Made by a program: the position numbers and the translations under genes. Of a stretch of 64,000 nt of DNA, positions 48,555-57,267 are shown piece after piece. The notes beneath the pieces were generated by a model. That model was not told the origin of the DNA and ran no database searches. It worked only from the letters and a program-made list of their open reading frames with translations. Source of the stretch: Janthinobacterium sp. LM6 (GTDB lineage: Bacteria > Pseudomonadota > Gammaproteobacteria > Burkholderiales > Burkholderiaceae_D); contig NZ_CP019510.1 in NCBI RefSeq assembly GCF_002002885.1, positions 3,844,001 to 3,908,000 of the forward strand, written 5' to 3'. Position 1 is the stretch's first letter. The number at the start of each line of letters is the position of its first letter.

Positions 48555-49049
48555 TTACGGAAGCATGCTCATTTTCATTGCTGTTGCAAACATCATCCAA
48601 CCTACTAACTTCTTCACTGCACTAACTTTCTTCGAACTTTTCATTATTACCTCCGCTTTTGAGATCACATCGAACACACCTTCTTGCATTGCCACGGTTA
48701 CGCAGCTAGCAGCCTTATCAGACTTCGCCTTTGTTGACTTGGTCCTCTTGGACTTCGCCTTCGCTGGCTTGCCACTTTCGGACTTCGCCTTTGTCGACTT
48801 GGCCTTTTTAGACCCAGCCTTCGCTGACTTGTCCTTTACAGACTCTGCCTTTACAGGTTTGGTCTTTTTAGGCTTAGAAGGACCCTCTATTGCACGCGGA
48901 TCTTGTTTTGCACTTACAACACATTCACAGCTTGATACCCCCGCCTCATAATGAGCACATGGCCTTACCGGACCTGTTTCCGTAAGCTGATTAGACTTGG
49001 AATTGGGCAGGTATGGAATATCTTCCCGGGCGGGTTTTCGGGTGTCACT
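48555..49049 (-). CDS. Lys/Ala/Ser-rich basic protein frame without a normal start codon
   Basis: The minus strand is open for 164 codons between a TAG at 49050 and TAA at 48555. It encodes a highly basic repeat region with blocks such as KSTKAKSESGKPAKAKSKRT, resembling histone-H1/AlgP-like tails, followed by SCVTVAMQEGVFDVISKAEV. There is no ATG, GTG or TTG before the repeat region, so the start is missing, rare (ATT after GGGAAG at 49017) or lost by mutation. It ends at a terminator, supporting transcription on this strand. The plus-strand frame over the same bases is the mirror of this and hydrophobic, therefore unlikely. Confidence 0.4.
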   Translation of the reverse strand, partial: SDTRKPAREDIPYLPNSKSNQLTETGPVRPCAHYEAGVSSCECVVSAKQDPRAIEGPSKPKKTKPVKAESVKDKSAKAGSKKAKSTKAKSESGKPAKAKSKRTKSTKAKSDKAASCVTVAMQEGVFDVISKAEVIMKSSKKVSAVKKLVGWMMFATAMKMSMLP

Positions 49050-49189
49050 CTATTCCACCGCAATATAGTATCACAAAACCAACTAAAATGGTGAGAAATT
49101 TGACCCACATGGGAATTTATTTTTCATCAACTTCGCCCTCGATGAACTTGAGACCAAAATTATCAGTTAGCTCTGCTGAAGGGAAATAA

Positions 49190-50341
49190 TCATGCGCTCC
49201 TCGCGTTGTCATACTCTTCGATCCATTCCTTGTGCGGCTCGATCGCCGCCATCTTCCGCTCCAAGCCAAGCATGTATTCCGCCATAAGCTCGGCATCCTT
49301 CGCTGCTGAGAAAATGGCCATCGGATCAGTGCTCACAGCCTTGATCCAGTGCTGAAGGTAGGCCGCGTGGTTGTCGATGTGGCTTTGAGTCATCGGCACA
49401 CCAGTCTCAGCCGCCAAGATCGCCGAACAAATCTCCGCCCTCAGCTCCTCGACAGCGTAGGCCTCGTCGCCCCATCGCTTTGCGATCGCCTCTTGACGGT
49501 CTAAACGCTTCTTATGGAGCGTGCTGTGGGCCCCTTCATGCAGAGCCGTCGCATAATAATCGTAGGCGCTATGAAAAGACTTTTTGGCCGGCAACCGTAT
49601 TTCATCCAGGGCCGGCACGTAACAGGCATCGGTGCCACCATGAACGACGAGCAAGCCCGTCTTTTCTTTGAGAGCCTGGATCACCGCCTCCGCACGGACG
49701 ACAGGATCGAACAGCTTTTCAGATGGGGTTTCAAGAGATGGCACGCCATCCATTTGCTGAGCATTGAAAACGACGTATCGCCGCAGCGCGAAAGCCTTGC
49801 GCTCGGCCTGACCTGCCTGCGCATTCCGCGCGCCCGAAAGTCCACCGCCTCCCCCTCCCGCTCCCGCTCCCGCTCCACTTCCACTTCCGACATTGGCATT
49901 GGCATTGGCATTAGATCTGACGCTGCCGGCAGGCTGACGATTGCCGGCAGAAGAGCTTTGATGTGCATCCGGGCTCGCAGATTTCCCGACTTCAACCAAC
50001 TTCACGATCGGGGTCCCTTTCTCGCCACGCCTGACCTGCCAGCCATTTGCTTGCGCCTGCTGATAGGTTGCCCACCGAGGATCGGAGCGTCCCTCAGCAT
50101 CAAGACAGCTCCCCAAAGCAAGCAGCAGCCTATTTATGCCTCGATATCCGTTGTTCGTGGCGAGATTCACTGGCCTAAGAGCTTGCGCCGCCCAAGGTCT
50201 TTGCCAGGGGGTATTCCCGCTCTTCATCGCTTCAATCAGTGTGAGAGCGATCTCAGATTTCACGTCTGCTTTATTTCCAACATTTTCGCCTGCAGAGCGA
50301 GCATGTCCGTTAAATTGCACAGCTGGGTTTTCGACACGCAT
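49190..50341 (-). CDS. ArdC-like antirestriction protein (zincin)
   Basis: 383 residues. The N-terminal domain has SGNTPWQRPW, NNGYRGINRLLL and WATYQQAQANGWQVRRGEKG, matching the ArdC/DUF1738 ssDNA-binding domain. A Gly/Ala/Asn low-complexity linker follows (about residues 145-170). The C-terminal metalloprotease-like domain has ALHEGAHSTLH (HExxH-type). ArdC proteins protect incoming conjugative DNA from restriction. GAGGTGAG is 5 nt before the ATG at 50341. A run of 17 C lies 46 bp upstream in the promoter region. Confidence 0.9.
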   Translation of the reverse strand: MRVENPAVQFNGHARSAGENVGNKADVKSEIALTLIEAMKSGNTPWQRPWAAQALRPVNLATNNGYRGINRLLLALGSCLDAEGRSDPRWATYQQAQANGWQVRRGEKGTPIVKLVEVGKSASPDAHQSSSAGNRQPAGSVRSNANANANVGSGSGAGAGAGGGGGGLSGARNAQAGQAERKAFALRRYVVFNAQQMDGVPSLETPSEKLFDPVVRAEAVIQALKEKTGLLVVHGGTDACYVPALDEIRLPAKKSFHSAYDYYATALHEGAHSTLHKKRLDRQEAIAKRWGDEAYAVEELRAEICSAILAAETGVPMTQSHIDNHAAYLQHWIKAVSTDPMAIFSAAKDAELMAEYMLGLERKMAAIEPHKEWIEEYDNARSA

Positions 50342-50386
50342 GTCTCACCTCTTATTTTTGCCACTATAAAGACCTGATCAGATCGT

Positions 50387-50403
50387 CCCCCCCCCCCCCC
50401 CCC
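50387..50403. repeat. 17-base homopolymer (poly-C plus strand, poly-G in ardC direction)
   Basis: Seventeen consecutive C. In the ardC direction a TATAGT -10-like hexamer lies 18 bp after the tract, so the tract occupies the -35 area. Such runs change length by slippage; also a site prone to sequencing error. Confidence 0.9.
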
Positions 50404-50417
50404 TACATTACAAAGAC

Positions 50418-50996
50418 CTATTGGGGATCAATATCCTGATGGCCCCCCTTCCGGTCCTGGGAAAACGCGCGCAGCGCCAGGCTTGCCCCGCAAATTCTTT
50501 GATGAACTCGATCCATGTGCGCCTGGTTCGTTAGCACTTTGCGAATCACTTTTGCCAGTTCCCGCGACAAGCTGGTTCGCTCCACACCGCCACGTTCCTT
50601 TAACTTGCTGTGCACGTAAACGCAGAGTTCCAGCTTTACAAAAAGCATCCGCGCGTATTTTTCCTTGTCAGCTTGCCGATCTTGAATGCAGCTCTTTCGA
50701 AATTTAGTATTGAGCTCTTCAATGGGGACCTCCTCTTCAATAGGGGCTTCAATGTGGACTTCAATGGGTGCGCCAATACCTGCTCGGTCACTTGAAGACG
50801 CCAAATCCTGGTCGTTGCCCAAGTCCCCAACAAGGTCGACATCCAGATCAGCTAGGACCTCGTCTTCGTTAGCAATGGCTTGAGTGGCTAACGAGGCACC
50901 TCGTGGGCTTTCGCGCACCTCCGCAAGGCACAGCCTATTGATGATGAAACCCGAGCAATTGAAACCGTTTTCTCGTCTCGATTTCATTTTTTTCAT
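50418..50996 (-). CDS. Uncharacterised protein between coupling protein and ArdC genes
   Basis: 192 residues from the ATG at 50996, chosen because GGGAGG is 4-5 nt upstream; longer in-frame starts reach 51089. The middle is very acidic with repeated IEVHIEAPIEEEVPIEELN. The C-terminus (KYARMLFVKLELCVYVHSKL and later VIRKVLTNQAHMDRVHQRI) is helical and basic. No family recognised. It follows the coupling-protein gene by about 260 bp on the same strand and may be an accessory relaxosome or DNA-processing protein. Confidence 0.55.
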   Translation of the reverse strand: MKKMKSRRENGFNCSGFIINRLCLAEVRESPRGASLATQAIANEDEVLADLDVDLVGDLGNDQDLASSSDRAGIGAPIEVHIEAPIEEEVPIEELNTKFRKSCIQDRQADKEKYARMLFVKLELCVYVHSKLKERGGVERTSLSRELAKVIRKVLTNQAHMDRVHQRICGASLALRAFSQDRKGGHQDIDPQ

Positions 50997-51259
50997 CAAA
51001 CCTCCCATACAGCATGTTTTCGACATCCAACACTTGGCTTCTTGCTCCGGCCCTGCCCTCCCACCGCCTTCGCCGCTGATGCTGGCCACGTCCCCGCACC
51101 ATTCCTTGCGGCCCTTGCCGGCAGCATTAGATATGCTTCTTCCGTTCAGCTATGCACGGGACTGCTTTGGCGCGTGGTTATTCGCCGATTGCTTGCCTGG
51201 AAATTGGCAAGACTGCGACGAGCGGTCGCCGCCATCGTTCGGCCAAAGATGCAAATTCA

Positions 51260-53728
51260 TCAGTCATTGAGCGCATCGCTCCTCGCATCGCCAGTCTTTT
51301 TGGATGCCCTCTTTTTTTTAAGATCAAGAGCTTCATTCAGCATAGCTGATAGCTCCTCCACGCTCGGCAAGTCGTGCAAATCGCTGGGCAGCTCGCTGCG
51401 CACCGGCTCAATTTTGGTCAATGGCGCAAGTTCCGGGCGAAAATCTGTCCTCGATGCTGGCGAGTCAACGCTGGCTCCAAGTGGAACACGGGAAAAAGCG
51501 AACGAGCCAGACGAATCGGGATAAAAAGTGTTTGGCTCAGTGTGCCCGGCTGGAATTAGAGCCGTGCTTGCTGCTGGCACTGCTGATGCAGGAGCTGCCA
51601 CTGAGGTTGTGCTAGAGATTGGAGCTGCCTTTGCGGCTGGCGATATTGTTGCAACTGGGGTTGCTGCTGGGGTTGCTGCAGGAATTGGCGCTGCGGCTAG
51701 GGTTGATGCTGCGATCGAGGCTTCGGGTGACACAGAAGGGCTACCAATAAACCCTACCCCTCTGCTAATTTCTTTTGTCCAAGCGGCTGGCACGTGAGCC
51801 TCCCTGGCCTTTTTCATTTTGTAATGTGGCCAGAACAGCTCGTATGCCTGGCCGCCGGTAAAGAGCGCCAAGCGCACCCCTTTACCATCTGCGGTCGGGC
51901 CAAGACGCGAGCCCAGCTCCGACGGCTTGTAAATGGCGATCTCGTCGCGCGCGAACGAAAGTGTCGTCGAGCTGCCTGGGCCACTCCCGCCGCTGCCGCC
52001 GTAGGAAATATTTGAGCGCTCGACCTCTCGGGAGCCCAAGGCCTTGCACATTTGCTCCGCGGTGTCTCCTTGCATGAGCTGCCCGACCAGGACGGTGCCG
52101 GCCATCGACACCATCGCCTTCACCATGAGCGAGCCATGGATCTCCTCCAGCTGCGCCAAGTCTTGGCAGGCCAGGATGCAGCGCACGCCCCGCGAGCGGC
52201 CGACCTCCAAGAGAGGCCGGATCGGCACTTTGCCCATTTGCGCCGACTCATCGGCGATGATCCACAGCTTGCGGCTCTCGTCGTCGTCCATCTCCACGCT
52301 ATTCACGATCGCCGAGACGGTGCCAATGATTCCCTCCAAATAGCCCTTGGTGAGCTCCGGATAGGCGCCATGCCCTTGAAGAATGATTTGCCGGCGCACG
52401 CCCCGGGAATGTTCCCCGCTACTTCTACAGCCACCTTCCCGCTCAACCTCACCGGCTCCTTTCAAGCTACCTTTCCGACGGGCTGCCCCTTCAACTGCCT
52501 CCCCGCCCTTCCTTTTACCTTTCCGGCCCGCGTCTCCCTCAACGTGCTCACCATCATCAATGGCGTCGCGACCTTCAATGGCGCCGCGACCGTCAATGGC
52601 CTCGCTAACATCATTGCCGTGTATCCCACCATGCGCCCATTCCACAAAGCTGATGCGGCGATCCTCCGGTGTTTCGCCCCAAGCCTCGGCCAGGTCAAAG
52701 ATCGACGCGCAAAATGAGGACAGATTGATCAAAATGCCCTGCGTGGTTACGGACGCCCTCTCCACCGACCGCATTGCCTCTGGGTGGCACGCCTCCATGA
52801 TTTGCAGAATATTGGCCTGCGGGATGGACATCATTTCAGCTAGCTCTCGCCATCCCCAACCATTCCCTCGCGTCGTCTTTAAATAGATCATGAAGCCGAC
52901 CACGATCTGCCGCGCCGCGTTGGACCACATCGGATCTTGGGCCTCCCTGATCATGGCCGCGGCAAAGCGCCGCATGTCCCCGATGTTTCGCATGTCCTTC
53001 GCGATGTCCCACGCCAGGGAACGGGCATCCCACGGCGCCATGATCTCTGGCTCGCCAAACCCCTTTGTGAACTCTCCCTTGGGATCGAAAAGCAGCAAGC
53101 TCTCGCCCGCATCGATCACGGCCTGAATCATTGGCTTGAGTGCCGTCGACTTGCCAGAGCCCACGCCTCCCACTACCAGGACGTGCCTAGTCCACATGTC
53201 CGCTGGATAAGGCACATCCGGGGCAATGGGGTGATCAGGCCTGCGCTTGACCCGGTCCGCGAGCATCAGATTCAGCGCCTCGACCGCTTGGGCGCCCACA
53301 TGGCGCGCCGATCCTCTCAGCACAAGCAGGCCATTGCGCGGAGCGAGGTAGATTTTCGCCAAGAACACCGCGGGCAGGCACGCGACCCACAGCGCAAACA
53401 TCAAGCGAGAGATCAAAGCAACTCTCTCCCCCGCGGACAGCGATTCCAGAAATTGGGCATAGCTATGGGCCGCATCTGAAAATGCCCAACTCCAAACGCA
53501 ATGCAAAGCCGAGCGAATGAGATAGCTGAAGTGGAGCGAGATGGAGCCCGGAGGGTCATTCAGCCAGGGCAGCGCCCGCCAAGACAACATCAGCGCAAAA
53601 ATCCCGAGAAAGGCACCAAGCGTCGCGCTGGCGCCGATCCATCCCACCACATTCACCCGCCCCACTGATGGCGCGGCCGGGGCAGAAATGCCCCAGTCAT
53701 ATTCAGTCCGACAATTGTCGCTGTTCAT
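51260..53728 (-). CDS. VirD4/TraD-type conjugative coupling protein
   Basis: 822 residues from the ATG at 53728, with GGGAGA upstream. Two N-terminal membrane helices (about 25-45 and 95-125), Walker A VGGVGSGKSTALK near residue 195, FDPKGEF, and Walker B LWIIADESAQMGKVP, then EVGRSRGVRCILACQDLAQL are the TraD/TrwB-type ATPase motifs. It links the relaxosome to the type IV channel. A Gly/Glu/Lys-rich insertion (about residues 380-440) with repeats and an Ala/Pro/Thr-rich tail are extra to the family. The MobF relaxase at 60561 is its natural partner. Confidence 0.88.
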   Translation of the reverse strand: MNSDNCRTEYDWGISAPAAPSVGRVNVVGWIGASATLGAFLGIFALMLSWRALPWLNDPPGSISLHFSYLIRSALHCVWSWAFSDAAHSYAQFLESLSAGERVALISRLMFALWVACLPAVFLAKIYLAPRNGLLVLRGSARHVGAQAVEALNLMLADRVKRRPDHPIAPDVPYPADMWTRHVLVVGGVGSGKSTALKPMIQAVIDAGESLLLFDPKGEFTKGFGEPEIMAPWDARSLAWDIAKDMRNIGDMRRFAAAMIREAQDPMWSNAARQIVVGFMIYLKTTRGNGWGWRELAEMMSIPQANILQIMEACHPEAMRSVERASVTTQGILINLSSFCASIFDLAEAWGETPEDRRISFVEWAHGGIHGNDVSEAIDGRGAIEGRDAIDDGEHVEGDAGRKGKRKGGEAVEGAARRKGSLKGAGEVEREGGCRSSGEHSRGVRRQIILQGHGAYPELTKGYLEGIIGTVSAIVNSVEMDDDESRKLWIIADESAQMGKVPIRPLLEVGRSRGVRCILACQDLAQLEEIHGSLMVKAMVSMAGTVLVGQLMQGDTAEQMCKALGSREVERSNISYGGSGGSGPGSSTTLSFARDEIAIYKPSELGSRLGPTADGKGVRLALFTGGQAYELFWPHYKMKKAREAHVPAAWTKEISRGVGFIGSPSVSPEASIAASTLAAAPIPAATPAATPVATISPAAKAAPISSTTSVAAPASAVPAASTALIPAGHTEPNTFYPDSSGSFAFSRVPLGASVDSPASRTDFRPELAPLTKIEPVRSELPSDLHDLPSVEELSAMLNEALDLKKKRASKKTGDARSDALND
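52553..52612. repeat. Imperfect 18-bp tandem repeats inside the coupling-protein gene
   Basis: About three units of AATGGCGTCGCGACCTTC-type sequence in a row encode the repeated GRGAIEGRDAI peptide of the insertion. Confidence 0.7.
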
Positions 53729-53902
53729 CGCTTCTCCCAATGCCAATCAGAGCACTGCGGAGGGAAATCAGCTTCGGACATTGGCGCCGGCCGCCTTGAC
53801 GAGCGGCCAGCGCCGCCGCTGATCAGACAAACAAATCCGGCTAGGCAGAAGACTCTTCCAAGTTGCAGTCGAAGGCAGGAAGACAATCACTCGGAGGAAA
53901 CA

Positions 53903-54475
53903 ATGACAGCAATGACTCAATATGGAACGCCAGAAGAAACGATGCTCGCTTATACCAACATCAGCGCCCGCGAAAGGCAAGTCTTGCAAGGAGTGGCCAG
54001 AAGATACATAAAGGGAACCCATTTCACCGAGCCCTTGGATCTGATGCATGAAGCTCTATACCTGACGGTGGAGCAGCGCCGCCGCTGGCCCAAGAGCGTC
54101 AATTTTGAGATATACATGGTCATGACCATGCGCAGCATTGCAGGCGCCGATCGCAACAAACAGTTGACGCAGGCGGCATCAGGCATTCCTATCGAAGACA
54201 TTCTTGAATGGTCCTTCTTGGGCGAGAACTTTCACATCTCCGCCGAAGAGACTGTCCTCCGCGCCGAGGAGCGCTTGGCCGATAGCATCTCCACCAAGAC
54301 GATACTGGGCCAGCTCCGCGCCGGGGCCGACAGAGTCGCGGGAGACGTTCTTGCATGCCTTCTGTCGGACATGCCGGCACGGGAAATCAGATCCTCGCTC
54401 GGCCTCACCGTTGGCGCATATGACGCGGCAAGAAAGCGGGTCTTGCGAAAGTTTAAAAAGTCGGAGAGACTCTGA
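53903..54475 (+). CDS. Sigma-70-like regulator B
   Basis: 190 residues with GGAGG 5 nt before the ATG. DLMHEALYLTVEQRRRWPKS, then VNFEIYMVMTMRSIAGADR, aligns with the matching region of the protein at 46426-47031, as does LGLTVGAYDAARKRVLRKF near the C-terminus, which is the presumed helix-turn-helix. ISARERQVLQGVARRYI at the start has a LuxR/sigma-like look. It is divergent from the coupling-protein gene and followed by an S24-type protein gene 86 bp on. A transcriptional regulator of transfer or maintenance genes is likely. Confidence 0.65.
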   Translation: MTAMTQYGTPEETMLAYTNISARERQVLQGVARRYIKGTHFTEPLDLMHEALYLTVEQRRRWPKSVNFEIYMVMTMRSIAGADRNKQLTQAASGIPIEDILEWSFLGENFHISAEETVLRAEERLADSISTKTILGQLRAGADRVAGDVLACLLSDMPAREIRSSLGLTVGAYDAARKRVLRKFKKSERL

Positions 54476-54561
54476 TCCGGCTGTGACGGCGGAAGCACAC
54501 TTCCTGCCGCTCATGCCACGCTGAGATCGCGGCGCATGGCGAAACGAAGAGGCTCTCACCG

Positions 54562-55197
54562 ATGATTCGAAACACTAAGAAAAATGGCGCGGGGAAGCCC
54601 GCGCCCCGTTCAAACCCCAGCAAGGCCAAGCCCGCAAGCGCCGGGCTCTCGCCACTCGAGGCGTTCATCATTACTAGTGGCGAATTCTCCGCCGATGACA
54701 TTGCGTCAATGACGAGCGACGACACCTTGCCCCACAAGGAAACATCCGAGGAAGCGCCGTTGGAGGCCTATGAGCAGTGGCTCAACGCCAGAAAAAACCG
54801 TGATGACGAGCCCTTCCCAACTCAAATGCGCTCCTCGATTCAGATCCCATCGACGACGGGCGCTGGCATGACCGCTGAGGAGAAGCACTTTGCACGCATC
54901 GCCTCGGCAATTACACATGCAAAAAAACAAGTGCGCATTAATGGCGACTCGATGCGCGACCTTGGAATCAAGGACGGCGACATGGTCGACGTCGAGCTCA
55001 ATGCCGAGCCAAAGGATGGCGACATCGTGTGCGCGGACGTAATAGGCATTGGCAGGATTATTAGAACACTAAGAATCATAGGCGGCGCTCATATCTTGAC
55101 CGCAGCAAACCCGGCATTTGAGGCCATTTCGATCATCGACAAATCGCACATGCGCATCTTGGGCATCGTGATCACTCCTCCCAGCAGCATTCATTGA
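54562..55197 (+). CDS. LexA/UmuD-like S24-domain protein with altered catalytic lysine
   Basis: 211 residues. The first 90 residues are Pro/Ala/Lys-rich and lack a clear helix-turn-helix. The C-terminal S24 domain reads RINGDSMRDLGIKDGDMVDV with the nucleophile Ser, then DGDIVCADV. At the position of the general-base Lys (TVKKL in UmuD) it has IIRTLR, i.e. Arg. Self-cleavage is therefore doubtful. It follows sigma-like regulator B and may be a damage- or signal-responsive regulator, or a binding-only relative. Confidence 0.75.
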   Translation: MIRNTKKNGAGKPAPRSNPSKAKPASAGLSPLEAFIITSGEFSADDIASMTSDDTLPHKETSEEAPLEAYEQWLNARKNRDDEPFPTQMRSSIQIPSTTGAGMTAEEKHFARIASAITHAKKQVRINGDSMRDLGIKDGDMVDVELNAEPKDGDIVCADVIGIGRIIRTLRIIGGAHILTAANPAFEAISIIDKSHMRILGIVITPPSSIH

Positions 55198-55210
55198 ACA
55201 TCAAAACATA

Positions 55211-55254
55211 AGTGGACTAGGGCACGAGAGCATTGCTCTTGCGCCCTAGTCCAC
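55211..55254. terminator. Long inverted repeat between converging genes
   Basis: AGTGGACTAGGGC and GCCCTAGTCCACT are perfect 13-bp arms, with AGAGC/GCTCT pairing again inside. It separates the S24 gene from the converging HTH gene. There are no T-runs, so it may be a terminator of unusual type or a DNA-structure site. Confidence 0.6.
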
Positions 55255-55269
55255 TACCCACCTGACGAG

Positions 55270-55779
55270 TCAGCGTCCCGGCCGAAAGCCAGTCCCGCGT
55301 TTGCCGTTGCCGGCCAATCCCAAGGCAGCCATGGCGTCTTCAACGATCGTTGCGGCTCGCGCCCGGGATACTGCCTCGTCTGCCATCTTGCGGGCAAGAC
55401 TGGTTTGTTCTTTCTCGTCTTTTTCGCGCTCTTCGAGTTCTGCGGCCTCCAACGCAGACAGGCAGTCGCGTGAGCAATACCACTCCACCAAGTCATCTAT
55501 GCAGACCATCGGGGTGCAATTGAAGATTTGATAGGGAATGAAAAACTGTCTGTTCCGCATTTGCCGCCAAATGGTCGAGGGAGAAATGCCGAGAATGCTA
55601 GCCAGCTTGGTGACATTGATGAATGCCGACTGCACCTGAAAGTCCCTGACGAGCATGAGTTTCACGCGTATGCGCTCGGCTTGCGCCATGGCCGCAAGAG
55701 AGAGTGTGCCAGCGTCTTCATCCTTCGAGCAGCGACATTCCCCTACGCAATTGCATTGTTTTCTATAAAAGCTGTTCAT
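55270..55779 (-). CDS. Helix-turn-helix DNA-binding protein (AlpA/excisionase-like)
   Basis: 169 residues with GGAGA before the ATG. An N-terminal Cys cluster (CNCVGECRCS) is followed by INVTKLASILGISPSTIWRQ, then MRNRQFF, a MerR/AlpA-type helix-turn-helix, and an unusual CIDDLVEWYCSRDC. The rest is helical and charged. It might control excision, transfer or the divergent replication gene (start 240 bp away). Exact family not recognised. Confidence 0.65.
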   Translation of the reverse strand: MNSFYRKQCNCVGECRCSKDEDAGTLSLAAMAQAERIRVKLMLVRDFQVQSAFINVTKLASILGISPSTIWRQMRNRQFFIPYQIFNCTPMVCIDDLVEWYCSRDCLSALEAAELEEREKDEKEQTSLARKMADEAVSRARAATIVEDAMAALGLAGNGKRGTGFRPGR

Positions 55780-56017
55780 CTTTTCTCCGTTGGTGAATGG
55801 CCTTGACCGACTGGCCCAGCCTTAGCACTGCCCACGGTTAGGAATTTCAGCCGCCGCGCCGACAGACGGCAGGACCGCGCCGCTCGGCCGCTCCAATACA
55901 TTGAAAGGAATATTCCGACACTGCCCAGCAAACCTGTCAGGGCTTGACGACGCACGCCTGTCATCGCAGGCGCCGAGCATTCGGCCTAATCGCTTTCCAT
56001 TCCGGGAGGCAGATCAC

Positions 56018-57061
56018 ATGAAATCACCACGAGAGGAAAAGATGATGACAAACTATGGACAAGAAGGCGTAGCAATAGAGGCTCCGGCGCCAGAAGATGA
56101 CTGGGATCTTCCGCAGCCTGCTGGGCCACGCAGTGCAGGCACTTTCATTGCACCTCAGTCTGTCCCGGTCAAGAACACGCGGGAAATTGAGAAAATAGCT
56201 CTGCCAGTGGCTAAAAATTGCCCTTTGCGCCTGCCGAGCTTCTTTGACCCTGATCGATGCCCCGCATTTTTGGCAAGAAGTGCCCTATTTAGCTCGGGCC
56301 GGACTGTGCCAGGCATACCCCACAATGGCCCAGTAAAGGCACAGGGGAAATACGCGTTAACGCTCTGTGGCGAACGGCTGTATATGAGGGATAAACAGGT
56401 CTGGCATGCCGTCATGAACATCGTCAAGCAAGCGCCTGCCCATAATGTTCCTATCCGCATAGAGCTGGCGGCAATTGCAACGCTGATGGGGTCGTCGGAC
56501 CACTGCGGCGGCGCCTTGCGGCGGATCTGGCAAAGCGTCGAGCGATTGTCGCGCGCGACCATAGAAGTGACGCTTCACGACGGCCATGCCCACACAGGGA
56601 AGCTGGTCGCGGCCGCCTATCGCCAAGAAAAGAAGTATTTTGTTGAGATGGACATGCCATGGATGGCCGCGGCCTTGAGCCTAGACTATCAATTCAAAGT
56701 TAATTGTGGCCGCCGCAATGGGCTAGCTTACTCGCTCGCTCAGTGGCTCCATGATTTTCTATCCACCCACAAAAGCTTCCCTGGGCTTACGATCGGCTAT
56801 ATACGAGAACTGTGCGGCTTCGAGGGAAAGCAACGGAAGTTTCCAGCGGTGATACTTACCGCTCTGACAGAGTTGAAAAACTCTGCAACCTTGCTTGTCG
56901 CAGACTTCGAAATTATCAGAAACAGGAAGTCCAGCGACTCTTGGACTGTTGTCATCACACACGGGCCAGAGCAGCCATCCTACTCTGCCCCGTCTTGGCA
57001 TGAATCCTCCGACGAACCAAACGACCTGTCCTATCCGACGACTCGCAGGGTCGCGCTGTGA
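56018..57061 (+). CDS. TrfA-like plasmid replication initiator
   Basis: 347 residues from the ATG at 56018 (GGGAGG upstream); the ATG pair at 56042/56045 with GAGG close by is an alternative. The stretch KYALTLCGERLYMRDKQVWH and LRRIWQSVERLSRATIEVTL, then GRRNGLAYSLAQWLHDFLST, follow the winged-helix layout of TrfA/RepA initiators. Iterons lie 90 bp downstream, which strongly supports a role in binding them and starting replication. Its presence implies that this element can replicate on its own. Confidence 0.8.
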   Translation: MKSPREEKMMTNYGQEGVAIEAPAPEDDWDLPQPAGPRSAGTFIAPQSVPVKNTREIEKIALPVAKNCPLRLPSFFDPDRCPAFLARSALFSSGRTVPGIPHNGPVKAQGKYALTLCGERLYMRDKQVWHAVMNIVKQAPAHNVPIRIELAAIATLMGSSDHCGGALRRIWQSVERLSRATIEVTLHDGHAHTGKLVAAAYRQEKKYFVEMDMPWMAAALSLDYQFKVNCGRRNGLAYSLAQWLHDFLSTHKSFPGLTIGYIRELCGFEGKQRKFPAVILTALTELKNSATLLVADFEIIRNRKSSDSWTVVITHGPEQPSYSAPSWHESSDEPNDLSYPTTRRVAL

Positions 57062-57151
57062 GCGTCCCGACCTGACTTGGGATAATCTGTTCATCAAAAA
57101 AACGGGCTGACGGGTTTAACGGAGCGGATGAATTTTCGGAATGCTCGCCAG

Positions 57152-57267
57152 CTCGGGTTTAATCAGGAAATTGCTCGGGTGCAAATGGGAAATTCACCAA
57201 AATAACTCGGGTTTAATAGGAAAGATGCTCGGGGTTCAGTAGGAAGTTCCTCGGGTTTAAACCGGAC
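57152..57267. repeat. Iteron array (oriV-like), 22-bp units
   Basis: Units based on CTCGGGTTTAATAGGAAATTG start at 57152, 57174, 57206, 57228 and 57250 (the last partial). Spacing is 22 bp except for one 10-bp insert, i.e. about one helix turn. A degenerate CGGGTTTAA copy occurs at 57111. AT-rich sequence (57276-57312) follows. This is the normal arrangement of an iteron-controlled theta origin next to its rep gene. Confidence 0.88.

Noticed and set aside
48565..48951. Plus-strand frame with repeated DFAFVDL-type segments
   Set aside because: The repetitive hydrophobic text is what the opposite strand of a Lys/Ala/Ser-rich coding repeat gives; the minus strand also ends properly at a terminator.
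57152..57267. CRISPR array
   Set aside because: The repeats are directly adjoining 22-bp units without unique spacers and lie next to a rep gene, so they are iterons. No other CRISPR-like array was seen.
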